Shown here: positions 1 through 9,544 of the stretch, piece after piece
How positions within the stretch are numbered: the stretch's first letter is position 1
Layout: every line of letters starts with the position of its first letter
Assembly (NCBI GenBank): GCA_016713335.1
Contig: JADJPH010000011.1
Coordinates: 62,001 to 126,000, forward strand
Length of the DNA: 64,000 nucleotides
Direction of reading: 5' to 3'
DNA from: Candidatus Fredericiella danica
Lineage (GTDB): Bacteria; Chloroflexota; Anaerolineae; Caldilineales; Caldilineaceae
Translations under genes and position numbers: made by a program
The notes under the pieces: model-generated
What the model was told of the DNA's origin: nothing
What the model saw: the letters and a program-made list of their open reading frames with translations, nothing else
Databases searched by the model: none

Positions 1-2
1 AT

Positions 3-1058
3 TTCGCTTCAGAGATCAAGGCGATTCCGCCAGCCATCGCCAGCGTTGAGACGTTTCCACCAGGCCACTGGTATCACTCACAGCGGGGTGTGAACCGCTT
101 CTATACGATTGGCCAGACCCCGAAGCCTGTGCGGCGACCACGGACCAAGGCTGAGGCAGAGCACCAGATTCGGCACATCCTGCATGACGCAGTCATCAAG
201 CGGTTGATGGCGGATGTGCCGGTTGGGGTTAGCCTCAGTGGTGGGCTGGACAGTAGCATCGTCACCCTGCTGGCGCGCGAGGGGTTGCAGCAGTTGCATA
301 CGTTTGCAGTCGGTGTCGAAGGGAGTGAGGATTTGGTGGCGGCGCGGATGGTCGCCGGCTACCTGGGGACGATCCACCATGAGCGCGTATACGATATGCA
401 AGAAATGGTAAATATTCTGCCGGAGGTGCTGTTCCATCTAGAATCATTTGATCCTGCATTGGTGCGCTCCGCGATCCCGAATTATTTTCTGGCGCGCCTC
501 ACTGCCGAGTATGTGAAGGTGATGCTCACCGGCGAGGGCGCAGACGAATTGTATGCCGGCTATGCCTATCTTGGCGATATCACGTCCCAAAGCGCATTGC
601 AGCATGAGATGGAATTGATCGTCGGTGCACTGCATAACACGAACTTGCAGCGCGCGGATCGTATGTCGATGGCCTTTGGGCTGGAAGCGCGTGTGCCATT
701 CCTCGATGTCCAGTCGATAGCCTATGCGCTGGCGTTGCCGGCAAGGTGGAAGCTTCAAACCGAGCAACAGATGGAGAAGGCTTTGCTGCGCAACGCATTT
801 GCAGGTCAGTTGCCTGATGCCGTCGTGCGTCGCCCCAAGCAGAAGTTCTCCGCCGGGGCCGGTTCTTCGCAGATTCTGGCTACGCTTGCACAGCGTGAGA
901 TCACGGACACTGAGTTTGCTACTGAACGTACACGATTGCGCCGGGAGTGGCAGTACAAACTGCCTAACAAAGAGGCTCTGCTCTACTATCGCATCATCAA
1001 GAACATGTATCGCGATGATTACATCTTCCCGAACATGGGGATCAGCCGGAGTCTCTAA
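3..1058 (+). CDS. asnB: Asparagine synthase (glutamine-hydrolysing), 3' part
   Basis: Synthetase half of a glutamine-dependent asparagine synthase, which makes asparagine from aspartate, ATP and glutamine-derived ammonia in the cytoplasm. The frame is open from the window edge, so the N-terminal glutaminase domain lies outside. Reading in frame from base 3 gives the family motif FASEIKAI, which places the true start upstream; the GTG at 90 is internal. The PP-loop ATP site VSLSGGLDSS, the GEGADELYAGY segment and RADRMSMAFGLEARVPFLD are all intact, and the C terminus looks complete. It converges on comEC with about 10 bases between the stops. The specific acceptor cannot be told from this half; a paralogue acting on another substrate is possible. 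Confidence 0.9.
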   Translation, partial: FASEIKAIPPAIASVETFPPGHWYHSQRGVNRFYTIGQTPKPVRRPRTKAEAEHQIRHILHDAVIKRLMADVPVGVSLSGGLDSSIVTLLAREGLQQLHTFAVGVEGSEDLVAARMVAGYLGTIHHERVYDMQEMVNILPEVLFHLESFDPALVRSAIPNYFLARLTAEYVKVMLTGEGADELYAGYAYLGDITSQSALQHEMELIVGALHNTNLQRADRMSMAFGLEARVPFLDVQSIAYALALPARWKLQTEQQMEKALLRNAFAGQLPDAVVRRPKQKFSAGAGSSQILATLAQREITDTEFATERTRLRREWQYKLPNKEALLYYRIIKNMYRDDYIFPNMGISRSL

Positions 1059-1068
1059 TCCCTGTTCT

Positions 1069-2390
1069 TCACCGTTCCGTTCTCACATCCATCCTGTTCC
1101 CATCAGTGATGAATTCGATCGTGCCGTGATGGTCTGTGCGATAGAGGCGTCTGCCCGCAAGACGGTCGAGAACTTCGGCTGCGGGATGGCCGTACCGATT
1201 GGGCGCGCCGACCTGAATCACGGCAATCGCCGGGTCGACCGCCGCAACCAGGGCGGTGGTGGTGCTCTTGGCACTGCCGTGGTGACCCACCTTCAACACG
1301 GTCGACTGCAGCGGTAATTGCGTCTGGACCCAGACCGCCTCACTCAATTGCTCGGCGTCGCCGGTCAACAGCATACTGAAATTCCCATAGACCAGCTTGA
1401 GCACCAGTGAAGTCTCATTGCCAGCCTCTTCTGTCGTGCTTTCACCGGCCGGCGGCCAGAGCACCCACAGCGCCACACCATCCCCCAAATCGATCCAGCC
1501 ACCGGCATGTTGGACCGCCAGGTTCACATTCTGGTGGGTCATGGCGATGCGCCAGGGTTCAGCCCTTGGGTCCCGCCGGCTGGCGTTGGTTTCGATCGCA
1601 GTGTCGATGGCAAAGCGCGCCGGCAACTCGATCTGCGCAGCCATATGGTCGTCGTCCGGGTGGGTCAGCACCGCCAGGTCGAGCGTTCTGTCCCAAAAAG
1701 GCATGACTTTGCCCAACTGCGCAAAGAGAACCTGCGGTTCCGCACCCCCGTCGATGAGCACCTGCCGCCCGCGCGGCGTCTGCATCAAAATGCCGTCACC
1801 CTGGCCCACGTCCAAGAACCAGATGTGCAGCCTGCCGTCCGGTTGGGTGAGCGCAACCGACCAGACCAGGACGACGCCCACCGCCAGGGCGCCGCCTGCG
1901 ACGGGTGAGAGAAAAAGCGACCACCAATGCACCGTGCGAATGCGCGCCGGCAGGTGCGCCAATACCTGCTGCAGCCATGACCGCCAGCGCAGGGCGAAGA
2001 TCGCGGCGTAGGTCAGTGCAAGCAGTGGCAGCGAATAGCCAGGGAGCATGTGGGTGGCGCCGGGCAGTTGCGCAGCCCATTGCACGACACCCACGGTCCA
2101 CGCCAGCCCCGTCCACGCCAGCCAGAAGGGGAAGCGGGCCAGCACTTCAAACCCCATGATCCCGAGCAGCGCACCGGCGCTGCCGCCAAACAGAATCAAC
2201 GGTTGTACGGGCACAATCAGAAAATTGGTAATCAGGGTCGCCACGCTCAGGTTGTTGAAGTAGAAGAGCATCAGCGGGAGCGTCATGACCACGGCAGCAA
2301 GCGTCACCGCCAGCCCATCCTCAAAGAGCGACCGGATGATGGTGAAGGGAATGGCGTAATCCAGCGCCGGGCGCCACCGGTCGTGGACAG
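1069..2390 (-). CDS. comEC: ComEC/Rec2 DNA-uptake protein, 3' fragment (frameshifted)
   Basis: C-terminal half of ComEC, out of frame with the 5' fragment. It carries the last membrane segments of the competence domain and the periplasmic metallo-beta-lactamase-like domain. Visible motifs are FLDVGQGDG, LTHPDDDH, LLTGDAE and KVGHHGS, the usual order for this domain. The open frame runs to 2547 but sense sequence begins near 2390. Family members have both halves in one chain, so this is one interrupted gene. Confidence 0.85.
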
Positions 2391-3629
2391 CGTGTGGGTG
2401 GGCGCAAGGCCCATGCGCTGCAAGAACCGGCCCGCCACGCGGCCGTAGACCGGCTGGAGGATCGCAAGCCCCGCAGTGGCCATGCTGCTCAACTGCAAGC
2501 CAATGTCCCACAGCGCCAGCGGATTGGCCATGATCATCGCACTGCACGCCACGCCCAGGCTGACCAACGCCATACTGCGCCGGTTGAGCGTGGCGGCAAT
2601 AACGACCAGCCCGCCCATGATCGAGGCCCGGATGACTGCCGCGTCGCCGCCCACCAGGACGGCGTAGGTGGCAATGCCTGCCAGCGTGGGCCAGAGTGCA
2701 CGGCGAGCACCCAGCAGGCGGACGGCGAGGCCCATCAGCACCCCGGTGATCAGGGCGACATTGGCGCCGGAGATGACAATCACATGCGAGGCGCCCGTGG
2801 CGTTAAATTGCTCTTGCAATGCCCTGGGAATGCCGGACTCGACGCCAAAGATCATCCCGTTGGCAAGTGCGGCATAGGGTTCAGGAAGAGCGCGGTTGAT
2901 GGCCGCAACGCCGCGGTCGCGCACGGCATAGATCATCCGCAGCAGCGGATTGCCCTGCACCGGTCCCGGCAGAAGTTCCACCTCGGGGTAGGTGAAGACG
3001 CTGAAGATATTGCGCCGCGCAAGCGCATTGTCAAGGGCAATACCCTGGCTTGACGCACGGTCGAACATCCGGCCGGTGACTTGTACGGGTTGGCCGTACC
3101 AATAGTGCTCACCACTCTCCACGATTGCGTGCACCTGGCCGGAGGCAGGATGGCACGCTTCGCCAATTTGCACCGTCTTCGCGGCCACGATCAGCGTCTG
3201 GAAACCCTCGCCTGGCGTGGGATAGTTGTTGATCCAACCGATGACGACGCTGGATGGCGCCGACCTGTTGTAGCGTTGGCTTGCCGGCAGGTTGTAGTAG
3301 GCGAGGTCGGCCGGGGTCCAGCAGCGGTCAAAGGGCGCAGCGGCATAGCGGAGGATACCGGCGGCAAAGCCGAGGACCAGACAGAGGAGGAGCGGCCAGG
3401 GTGGGGTGCGGATGGGGGGCTCGAAGCCCGCGGAGATCGGCCACTGCATGGGCGGGATGGGGATGTTGCGACGGAGGCGCCAACGCAGCAGTGCGGCGAG
3501 GGGGAGAAGGCAGAGCGGAGTGAGCCAGAAATGGGGAGACGCGGCGCAGCCGAGCAGACCGGTGGCGATGAGCGGGCGACCGGCGGCAATGCCGAGGAGA
3601 AAGGAAAGGGAAAAGAAAAAGAGCGACAT
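2304..3629 (-). CDS. comEC: ComEC/Rec2 DNA-uptake protein, 5' fragment (frameshifted)
   Basis: N-terminal half of the inner-membrane channel that moves transforming single-stranded DNA into the cytoplasm. It has N-terminal hydrophobic segments, the OB-fold-like extracytoplasmic region, and the competence domain core with NATGASHVIVISGANVALI. The frame is lost between about 2385 and 2425; the other frame continues with membrane segments at once. The start at 3629 (MSLFFFSLSFLLG) puts the first membrane helix at the N terminus; an in-frame ATG at 3701 is the alternative. Divergent from terC. No other competence gene is in the window. Confidence 0.8.
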   Translation of the reverse strand: MSLFFFSLSFLLGIAAGRPLIATGLLGCAASPHFWLTPLCLLPLAALLRWRLRRNIPIPPMQWPISAGFEPPIRTPPWPLLLCLVLGFAAGILRYAAAPFDRCWTPADLAYYNLPASQRYNRSAPSSVVIGWINNYPTPGEGFQTLIVAAKTVQIGEACHPASGQVHAIVESGEHYWYGQPVQVTGRMFDRASSQGIALDNALARRNIFSVFTYPEVELLPGPVQGNPLLRMIYAVRDRGVAAINRALPEPYAALANGMIFGVESGIPRALQEQFNATGASHVIVISGANVALITGVLMGLAVRLLGARRALWPTLAGIATYAVLVGGDAAVIRASIMGGLVVIAATLNRRSMALVSLGVACSAMIMANPLALWDIGLQLSSMATAGLAILQPVYGRVAGRFLQRMGLAPTHTLSTTGGARRWITPFPSPSSGRSLRMGWR

Positions 3630-3786
3630 AAGCAGTACCGGATCGCAGATAGTACGGAATACCAATGAGCACGATTCTTCTCTTGCTGACTTGTGACTCA
3701 TGCTACGGCGTCTGGGCGTGACGGGGAAGGTGTTGTGTGCGATCTCTAGAGGTTGTGTGGAGTTACTGGGGCTTTCATGGGGTATC

Positions 3787-4818
3787 ATGTGTGGTCATAT
3801 GGCTACGAATGTTTGGTTTTGGATTCTGTTCAATTTGTTCGTTGTGGGGATGTTGGCACTCGATCTTGGGGTGTTTAACCGCAAAGCCCACCGGGTCGGC
3901 GTCAAAGAAGCATTGGGGTGGAGCGTCTTCTGGATCAGTTTGGCTCTCCTCTTTGACCTTGGGCTGTACATCTTTGCAGGACAGAAGGTCGCCCTGGAGT
4001 TTCTTGGCGGTTATCTGCTTGAAAAATCACTCAGCGTTGACAATATTTTCGTCTTCGTGATGATTTTCACCTACTTCGCCACGCCGGCGGAGTACCAGCA
4101 CCGCGTCTTGTATTGGGGCATTCTGACGGCGCTCGTCTTGCGCGGCATCATGATCCTGAGTGGTGCGGCGCTGATCGCGCGTTTCGAATTCCTGATCGCT
4201 GCCTTCGGCGTGCTGTTGATCGTGACCGCATTCCGGATGTTCCAGTCGGATGATGAGGCGGTCGACCTCGAACGCAACTGGGTTGTGCGCGGGGTGCGGA
4301 AGTTCATGCCGATCACGGATGACTACCGCGGCACACGCTTCACCGTGGTGGAGAACGGCATCAGGCTGTTGACGCCGCTGACGCTGGTGCTGCTTGTGGT
4401 TGAAACAAGCGATGTCATCTTTGCGTTGGACTCAATTCCGGCGGTCTTTGGCATCACGACCGATCCGTTTATCGTCTACACGTCCAATGTCTTTGCCATC
4501 CTGGGGCTGCGGTCGCTTTACTTCCTGCTGGCGGGGGTGGTGGACAAGTTCCATTATCTCAAGACCGGACTCGCCATCATTCTGGCATTGGTCGGGGCGA
4601 AGATGGTGACCGAGGTGGCGTCAGAGTATCTCATGGCAGAGCCGATCCACGTGCCGATTCAGTGGTCGCTAGCGGTGATCTTTGCGATCCTGGGTGGGTC
4701 GATTGCGCTGTCGCTACTCTTCCCGCAGCCGGAGCCGGCGCTGGCCGTGGTGACAGCAGAGCCGACCGCGGAGGGGATCATCGCGGCGAAAGAGGAGTTG
4801 GCGCAGGTGGACGCGTAG
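3787..4818 (+). CDS. TerC/Alx family integral membrane protein
   Basis: Polytopic inner-membrane protein of the TerC family. Members are linked to tellurite resistance, metal (manganese) homeostasis or pH response; the exact role here is not shown. The hallmark LLEKSLSVDNIFVF near residue 70 and the second acidic helix VETSDVIFALDSIPA near residue 205 are both present. There are about eight or nine hydrophobic segments and an acidic cytoplasmic C terminus, the usual length for the family. The ATG at 3787 follows GGGG; ATGs at 3700 and 3799 are alternatives. Divergent from comEC; it appears to be a single-gene unit. Confidence 0.88.
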   Translation: MCGHMATNVWFWILFNLFVVGMLALDLGVFNRKAHRVGVKEALGWSVFWISLALLFDLGLYIFAGQKVALEFLGGYLLEKSLSVDNIFVFVMIFTYFATPAEYQHRVLYWGILTALVLRGIMILSGAALIARFEFLIAAFGVLLIVTAFRMFQSDDEAVDLERNWVVRGVRKFMPITDDYRGTRFTVVENGIRLLTPLTLVLLVVETSDVIFALDSIPAVFGITTDPFIVYTSNVFAILGLRSLYFLLAGVVDKFHYLKTGLAIILALVGAKMVTEVASEYLMAEPIHVPIQWSLAVIFAILGGSIALSLLFPQPEPALAVVTAEPTAEGIIAAKEELAQVDA

Positions 4819-4894
4819 GTTTGGAACGAAGGCAAGGAGTCTTCTATTGTCAGCGGAGATCTTGTTGGAGTTCTCTCTCGCCGTTCCCTTTTTC

Positions 4895-5706
4895 TCACGA
4901 GGCCAAACGCAGCTTCAACTTGCCTTCTTCCTGGATTGCATCGGCGCGGACGATGAGTTCATCAAGGTCGGCGTCGACGTCGATATAGCAGCCGGAAAGC
5001 GCATCTAACCGGCCGGACGCCAGTTCGCCGATCAGCCGAACCGACTTTTCGATCGGCGTGTCCTGCCCCGACTCGTAAAGGTATCGGAAATAGTCTTGCA
5101 CGCCGGGGCGTCACGGCCAACAATCGCAGAAGTCGCTGCATAGTCGCTCATCGGCGTGCGCACCGTGCCTGGGTGGGCGGCGAACACGGCAACGTTGTGC
5201 GGTTTCGTCTCCAGGGCCAGGCTCTCGGTGAAACGGATCAGGGGCTTTGCTCACGCAGTAGGCAGAAACCGTCCCCAGCGAGAATAACCCAGCCATGCTG
5301 GCCATGTTGATGATCCGGCCGCGTTGCGCTTGATCATGCCAGGCACGCGCGCACAGCATGGGCGCAAGTTGATCTCCACCTGCCACCAGGCGTCAGGATC
5401 AAGCTTTGAGAACTCACCCAGCGCTTGAAAAACTCCAGCGTTGTTAATCAATAGATCGATCGGCCCAAACTCAGCTGCGGTGCGCTCGACCATGAGGTCG
5501 ACTGCACTGCGACTGGTCACGTCGGCCTGGATGGGAAGCACCGTGCCGCCGGCCTCTTCGATGATTCTGGCCGTTTCGGCGAGTGGCATTTGTGAGCGCG
5601 CAGCGATGGCAACGCGATAGTTGCGGCGGGCCAATTCGATGGCAAATGCACGACCGAGGCCGCTGCTACCGCCAGGGATCAGAGCTGTCTGGAGTCTCGA
5701 GGTCAT
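4895..5706 (-). pseudogene. Short-chain dehydrogenase/reductase, several frameshifts
   Basis: An SDR-family NAD(P)-dependent oxidoreductase split over three frames. From the ATG at 5706 the first frame has the cofactor loop GGSSGLGRAFA and then LLINNAGVF. The next frame has the Ser and Tyr of the active site in INMASMAGLFSLGTVSAY, followed by SK. A third frame has FTESLALETKPHNV and HPGTVRTPMSDY, and a last frame ends at 4895. All expected SDR elements occur in the right order, so this is one gene of about 265 codons with at least three indels. The number of breaks is high for chance sequencing error, so real decay is possible. Substrate unknown. Confidence 0.7.
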
Positions 5707-5810
5707 TGTTGTAATCCTTACTCGGGTATGTGGGCCGGATAATAAAGTACTCTTTCCGGATGCGCAAATGAGGTATTTTTGGTGCAGATCCGGGGAGAAA
5801 GTGTGCACTG

Positions 5811-5845
5811 CGTGTCCCGTATCACGTATTCCGCATCTCGCACGA
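5811..5845. repeat. Degenerate CGTATT-type interspersed repeat
   Basis: Intergenic stretch built from variations of cgtattc/cgtatcc. Related stretches occur at 22597-22633, 40099-40152 and 54185-54262. No coding role is seen here. Confidence 0.5.
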
Positions 5846-5913
5846 CATCCTGCTATGCTACAATAGCCATTACCTACACCACGTTTGCAATTACTTATGG
5901 AGCACGCCGCACA

Positions 5914-6204
5914 ATGAATCTTGCCGACTTCCGCGCCTCCTCCACTCGGCCAACCCCGCCTGCGGGGATCTCCTCCGCCCTGCGCGCCCTCTGGTACGAC
6001 GCCAGGGGCGACTGGAATGCCGCCCATGAGATCACCCAGGCCAGCAGCGCCGACCTCGACTGGGTCCACGCTTATCTGCACCGCAAAGAGGGCGACCTGG
6101 GTAACGCCGGCTATTGGTATCGCCGCGCCGGCAAATCACCTGCCACCGGCCCGCTTGACGACGAGTGGAACGTCATCGCCGAGACGCTGCTGGGCAGGGA
6201 CTGA
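5914..6204 (+). CDS. Small conserved protein of unknown function
   Basis: A 96-residue soluble protein. The core ARGDWNAAHEI, then WVHAYLHRKEGDLGNAGYWY and RAGK, is a pattern I recognise from small uncharacterised bacterial proteins, but no function is known to me. The ATG at 5914 was chosen because the conserved sequence starts soon after it; the frame upstream is open to 5779 but reads as intergenic sequence. It lies 18 bases before hsdM and may share its transcript, but family members are not tied to restriction systems, so a role there is not implied. Confidence 0.6.
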   Translation: MNLADFRASSTRPTPPAGISSALRALWYDARGDWNAAHEITQASSADLDWVHAYLHRKEGDLGNAGYWYRRAGKSPATGPLDDEWNVIAETLLGRD

Positions 6205-6222
6205 GCCTCTTCACACCGGGTC

Positions 6223-6840
6223 ATGACCACACGCGCGACGATTCGCTCCATCCAGAACCTCATGCGCCAGGATCCCGGCGTCGACGGTGATGCACAACGC
6301 ATCGCGCAATTGGCCTGGATGCTTTTTCTACGCGCCGTGGACGCACAGACTGACGAGCCAGACGCCACACACAATCCGATTCCGCCCGGTCTGCGGTGGC
6401 GCGATTGGGCGCACCAGAACCCAAGCCTCACCGGGGATGCCCTGATCGCCTTCGTCAACGAACGGCTATTTCCTGCCCTTCGCACGCTCGGTGGCGACCC
6501 GGAATCGCCCCAGGCCGCGCTGGTGCGCAGTGTCTTCAACGACACGCACAATCGGATGAAGTCAGGCGAACTGCTCCGCCAGGTGGTGGACCGTATCGAC
6601 CAGATCGATCTCGCCACGCCCAAAGATCGGCATCTCTTCAACGAGATCTATGAGCAGTTTCTGGCCGGTCTGCAGAGCGCCGGTGATGCCGGTGAGTTCT
6701 ACACGCCGCGCGCCGTGACTCAGTTTATGGTTGATCAAGTCAACCCGCAGCCCAACCGCCTCATTCTCGACCCCGCCTGCGGCACGGGCGGCTTCCTGGT
6801 CTGCGCCCTGGAGCACCTGCGCCCATGGCGTCGCCCCCAA
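6223..6840 (+). CDS. hsdM: Type I restriction-modification methyltransferase HsdM, 5' fragment
   Basis: N-terminal part of the adenine-N6 methyltransferase subunit of a type I restriction-modification system. The N-terminal helical domain (residues 1-140) is followed by AGEFYTPRAVTQFMV and the AdoMet site DPACGTGGFLV. The frame is then lost at about 6835: the original frame turns into arginine-rich nonsense that stays open to 6948, while the next frame continues the family sequence. Begins 18 bases after the small conserved gene. The partner hsdS is on the opposite strand and converges on it, which is unusual; no hsdR is in the window. Confidence 0.88.
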
Positions 6841-7630
6841 ACAGCTAGGCGCAGTGATCCGAGGCATCGAAAAGAAGCCGCTGCCCTACCTGCTTGGCGT
6901 CGCCAATCTGATCCTGCACGGCGTTCACCTCCCGTCGATCGCCCATAGCAACGCGCTCGAACCTTCTGTGCTCTCGTTCATCGGCCCAAGCTGTGTTGAC
7001 TACATTTTTACGAACCCACCCTTCGGTGGGCTGGAAGGGCCGGCGATTTCAGCCGCCTTCCCCACGGGCCTCCGCACCAGGGACAGCGCCAATCTGTTTC
7101 TGCTGCGTGTGATCGACTGGCTCAGGCCCGGCGGTCAGGCCGCGATCATTCTGCCTGATGGGTTGCTCTTCAGTGAAGGAGTCAATACCCGCATCAAGCA
7201 ACTCCTGCTGCGCTCATGTGACCTTCACACCATCATCCGGCTCCCGGCCGGTGTTTTCGCACCCTACACCGCCATCGCCACCAACTTGCTCTTCTTCACC
7301 AAGGGGACGCCAACACCCGCGATCTGGTGCTACGAGCATCCGCTGCCGGCCGGTTACGTCCAATACGCCAAGAAACGCCCGATCCGGCTCGAAGAGTTCG
7401 CACCCGAAAAAGCCTGGTGGAACCACCGCACCGAGGGACCCCACGCCTGGTGCGTTCCGATCGACGCTGTCGTGGCAAATGGCTACAATCTTGACTTCAA
7501 GAACCCGCACCGCGTTTCCGCGCTGACGGAAGACCCCGCGGCGCTCCTGGCTCGCTATCGAGAATTGGAAGCTGAAATCGACCAACTCCGCGGCGCGCTG
7601 GCAGTGGAGTTGGATGAGATATTGGGGTGA
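6838..7630 (+). CDS. hsdM: HsdM methyltransferase, 3' fragment (frameshifted)
   Basis: Continuation of HsdM in another frame, from about HGVAPKQLGAVIRGIE onward. It holds the catalytic motif FTNPPFGG (the NPPF form for adenine-N6 methylation), the segment LRPGGQAAIILPDGLLF, and a C-terminal coiled region ending ELEAEIDQLRGALAVELDEI, which in this family contacts HsdS. Together the two pieces give about 468 residues, a normal HsdM length. A single-base indel near 6835 would rejoin them. Confidence 0.87.
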
Positions 7631-7632
7631 GG

Positions 7633-7696
7633 GGAGACAAGGAGACAAAGAGACAAGGAGACAAAGAGACAAGGAGACAAGGAGACAAGGAGACAG
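7633..7696. repeat. Tandem octamer repeat (gagacaag/gagacaaa), array 1
   Basis: About eight head-to-tail copies of an octamer gagacaa(g/a), starting just after the hsdM stop. A second array of the same unit in the same orientation lies at 9370-9426, on the other side of hsdS. Confidence 0.85.
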
Positions 7697-7705
7697 GACG
7701 ATCGG

Positions 7706-7730
7706 TAGGGACACGGCAATGCCGTGTCCG
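7706..7730. repeat. REP-like palindrome
   Basis: A 21-base near-perfect palindrome (ggacacggca, one central a, tgccgtgtcc) preceded by gtagg. A degenerate relative is at 14907-14934. It sits between convergent hsdM and hsdS, so the hairpin could also help end transcription, but there is no T tract. Confidence 0.55.
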
Positions 7731-7806
7731 TGGTCGCCGGCGAATATCCCTCGAACCGTCCAGAGCGAACAACGGAGACCTGCTCATGGCACTTAGGGAC
7801 GCGTGG

Positions 7807-8160
7807 TCACAGTGCAGTCACCCAGGCGCAGCGGAGGGCTTCCGCTTGATCTAGTTTGAGTTTGAGCTCATCCAGGCGCGTGGTGAGGCGTGCAACGGTG
7901 TCTACGATGCGCTGCTGTTCGGCCAGAGGCGGCAGTGGGAATGGCATCGCCTCGATGTCGCGTGACGCGATATGAGGCACGCCGGTGCTGCGACCAGGCT
8001 GCAAACGATCAATGAAGTGCGCTGAATTTAGCCAGATCAGGACGTATTCGGGCAGCACCACCTCCGGATGACGGAATTGAAGCCGGCCGACGCGCTGGAC
8101 CAGCAGGCTTGGGACATCATCCGAACCCAGCCGGGCGGCCTTGAGTCCGGTCGCAATCAA
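7807..8160 (-). CDS. hsdS: HsdS specificity subunit, 3' fragment (frameshifted)
   Basis: C-terminal end of the HsdS specificity subunit, out of frame with the 5' piece. It completes the second target-recognition domain (RVGRLQFRHPEVVLPEYVL, then GVPHIASRDIEAMPFPLPP) and the second conserved spacer helix (LAEQQRIVDTVARLTTRLDELK) that binds HsdM. The shift lies exactly where the 5' fragment stops; one added base within the cgttga at the junction would join the two. Confidence 0.82.
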   Translation of the reverse strand: MIATGLKAARLGSDDVPSLLVQRVGRLQFRHPEVVLPEYVLIWLNSAHFIDRLQPGRSTGVPHIASRDIEAMPFPLPPLAEQQRIVDTVARLTTRLDELKLKLDQAEALRCAWVTAL

Positions 8161-9362
8161 CGGGCGGTCCAGGAAATGACAATGTCACCTGCCGCAAGCC
8201 GGAAGCGTGCAAAATCCTCCGCCAATTCCCATGGTAGTCGCACCGTGTCAGTCCAGTTGATGGAACCTGGCGCCACGTTGATGTTGCGTAGTAGCCGGAT
8301 GCCCTCGACCGCGAAGGTTTTGCTCTTGAAGATGTAGCCGCTCTGGATGGCTGCCACTGTGCCAAAGTCGACGACTGCCCAATGGCCTGGCAGCGCCGGA
8401 AGCTGAGCGGACGTTCGGCGGTGATCACGCGGAAAATGGCCGGTGGTTTCGACTGGTGGGACCGGTGGCGTCGATGCACCAGGGGCGTGCGCGTGCGTGA
8501 CAAATTGCCCGTTACAAGCCACCGTAAAAAGTGCTCTTCGCAAGTCCCCAATGGCATCCACATCGACGACCAGTTCGGCAAAGGCGTCATGCAGTGCATG
8601 CCACGCTGCGTGCTGCGCACCGGCATCGGCGTGCACGAACTGCTGCAACAGTGCGTGATAGGTCGCTTTGCGCTGCTCAGCGCTTTGCTCAAGTTTTGCC
8701 CCCAGGGCGCCGATGAGACGCTGCAGTTCTTCGACGCGTGCCAGAATGCGCTGTTGTTCCGTCGGTGGCGGCAGCGGGAGTTGGAGTGCCTTGATCTTGG
8801 CAAGGTTCAGGTTTGGCTGCGCAGCGCCGCCGGCGGCGCTGCGCAGCCGCTGGTAATTTGCCTGCAGATACAATTTCACCCAGGGGCGCAAGGCACCTGC
8901 GGCTCCGTCGAAAACGATGGCCGCGCACGCCTGATTGGTGGCGGCTTCGATCAGGAGTTCTGAGACCTGCCCACGCGTCCGGCCTTCGCCATAAAGGGCG
9001 ACGATCAGCGTGTGCGGCGGGTAGAGTCGGCAATTGGTCTCGGTAAGTGCAGCCGGTGTGATGAATTCAGCCGCCTGCGTGATAAATGGCGCCGCGGTGG
9101 CACTGCTGGTGATCCAAGGGATCTCACCACCGGCATAGTATCGCGCATTGCCACGCTGGGGCGTACCGCCGGTGCCAATCCGCGCGATGGTGTCCAGCCG
9201 GACGACCTTCCAATGGTCCTGCATCGATTGGCCCTCCCCCACAGGGAATTCCGGGACAAGTCTGCCCTGAATGGCCAGTTGGAGCAAGGATTCATTCAGT
9301 TGGCGCAAGTCGGCGGGCGTGCGAAGAAGGTCGAGGTTGGAGGAAGGGGCGGTGGGTGACAT
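8157..9362 (-). CDS. hsdS: HsdS specificity subunit, 5' fragment (frameshifted)
   Basis: DNA-recognition subunit of the type I restriction-modification complex. It has an N-terminal segment LNESLLQLAIQGRLVPE, the first target-recognition domain (about residues 45-215, including GTGGTPQRGNARYY and IPWITSSAT), the central conserved helices around PPTEQQRILARVEELQ, and most of a second recognition domain, which is cut at GDIVISWTAR. The start at 9362 is preferred: the 17 upstream in-frame codons come from the octamer repeat. Full length with the 3' piece would be about 520 residues, normal for a two-domain HsdS. It is transcribed toward hsdM. Confidence 0.85.
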   Translation of the reverse strand: MSPTAPSSNLDLLRTPADLRQLNESLLQLAIQGRLVPEFPVGEGQSMQDHWKVVRLDTIARIGTGGTPQRGNARYYAGGEIPWITSSATAAPFITQAAEFITPAALTETNCRLYPPHTLIVALYGEGRTRGQVSELLIEAATNQACAAIVFDGAAGALRPWVKLYLQANYQRLRSAAGGAAQPNLNLAKIKALQLPLPPPTEQQRILARVEELQRLIGALGAKLEQSAEQRKATYHALLQQFVHADAGAQHAAWHALHDAFAELVVDVDAIGDLRRALFTVACNGQFVTHAHAPGASTPPVPPVETTGHFPRDHRRTSAQLPALPGHWAVVDFGTVAAIQSGYIFKSKTFAVEGIRLLRNINVAPGSINWTDTVRLPWELAEDFARFRLAAGDIVISWTAR

Positions 9363-9369
9363 GGGTAAG

Positions 9370-9426
9370 ACAGAGAGACAGAGAGACAAAGAGACAAAGA
9401 GACAAAGAGACAAAGAGACAAAGAGA
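9370..9426. repeat. Tandem octamer repeat (gagacaaa), array 2
   Basis: Seven or so units of gagacaaa, with gagacag at the left end. It lies at the 5' edge of hsdS and would form the leader of its mRNA, or encode an N-terminal extension if the start at 9413 were used. The bases 9427-9544 between this array and galM hold nothing recognisable. Confidence 0.85.
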
Positions 9427-9544
9427 GTTCAGGGTCTGAGCCGGGATCATGGTTGGCCGGTGCTTAGGCCAACCATGATGGGTGCGGTGGCGGGCGAAGA
9501 TCCTGGCTCGGACTGGGATGTCAGGTCAGTTCGTTTACACGCCG

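Noticed and set aside
7633..9426. Octamer arrays as a CRISPR array
   Set aside because: Units are 8 bases, head to tail and without spacers; no cas genes are nearby.
7633..9426. Phase-variable inversion of hsdS
   Set aside because: The two arrays are in direct orientation. Inversion would need inverted copies, so only deletion, duplication or slippage remains possible.
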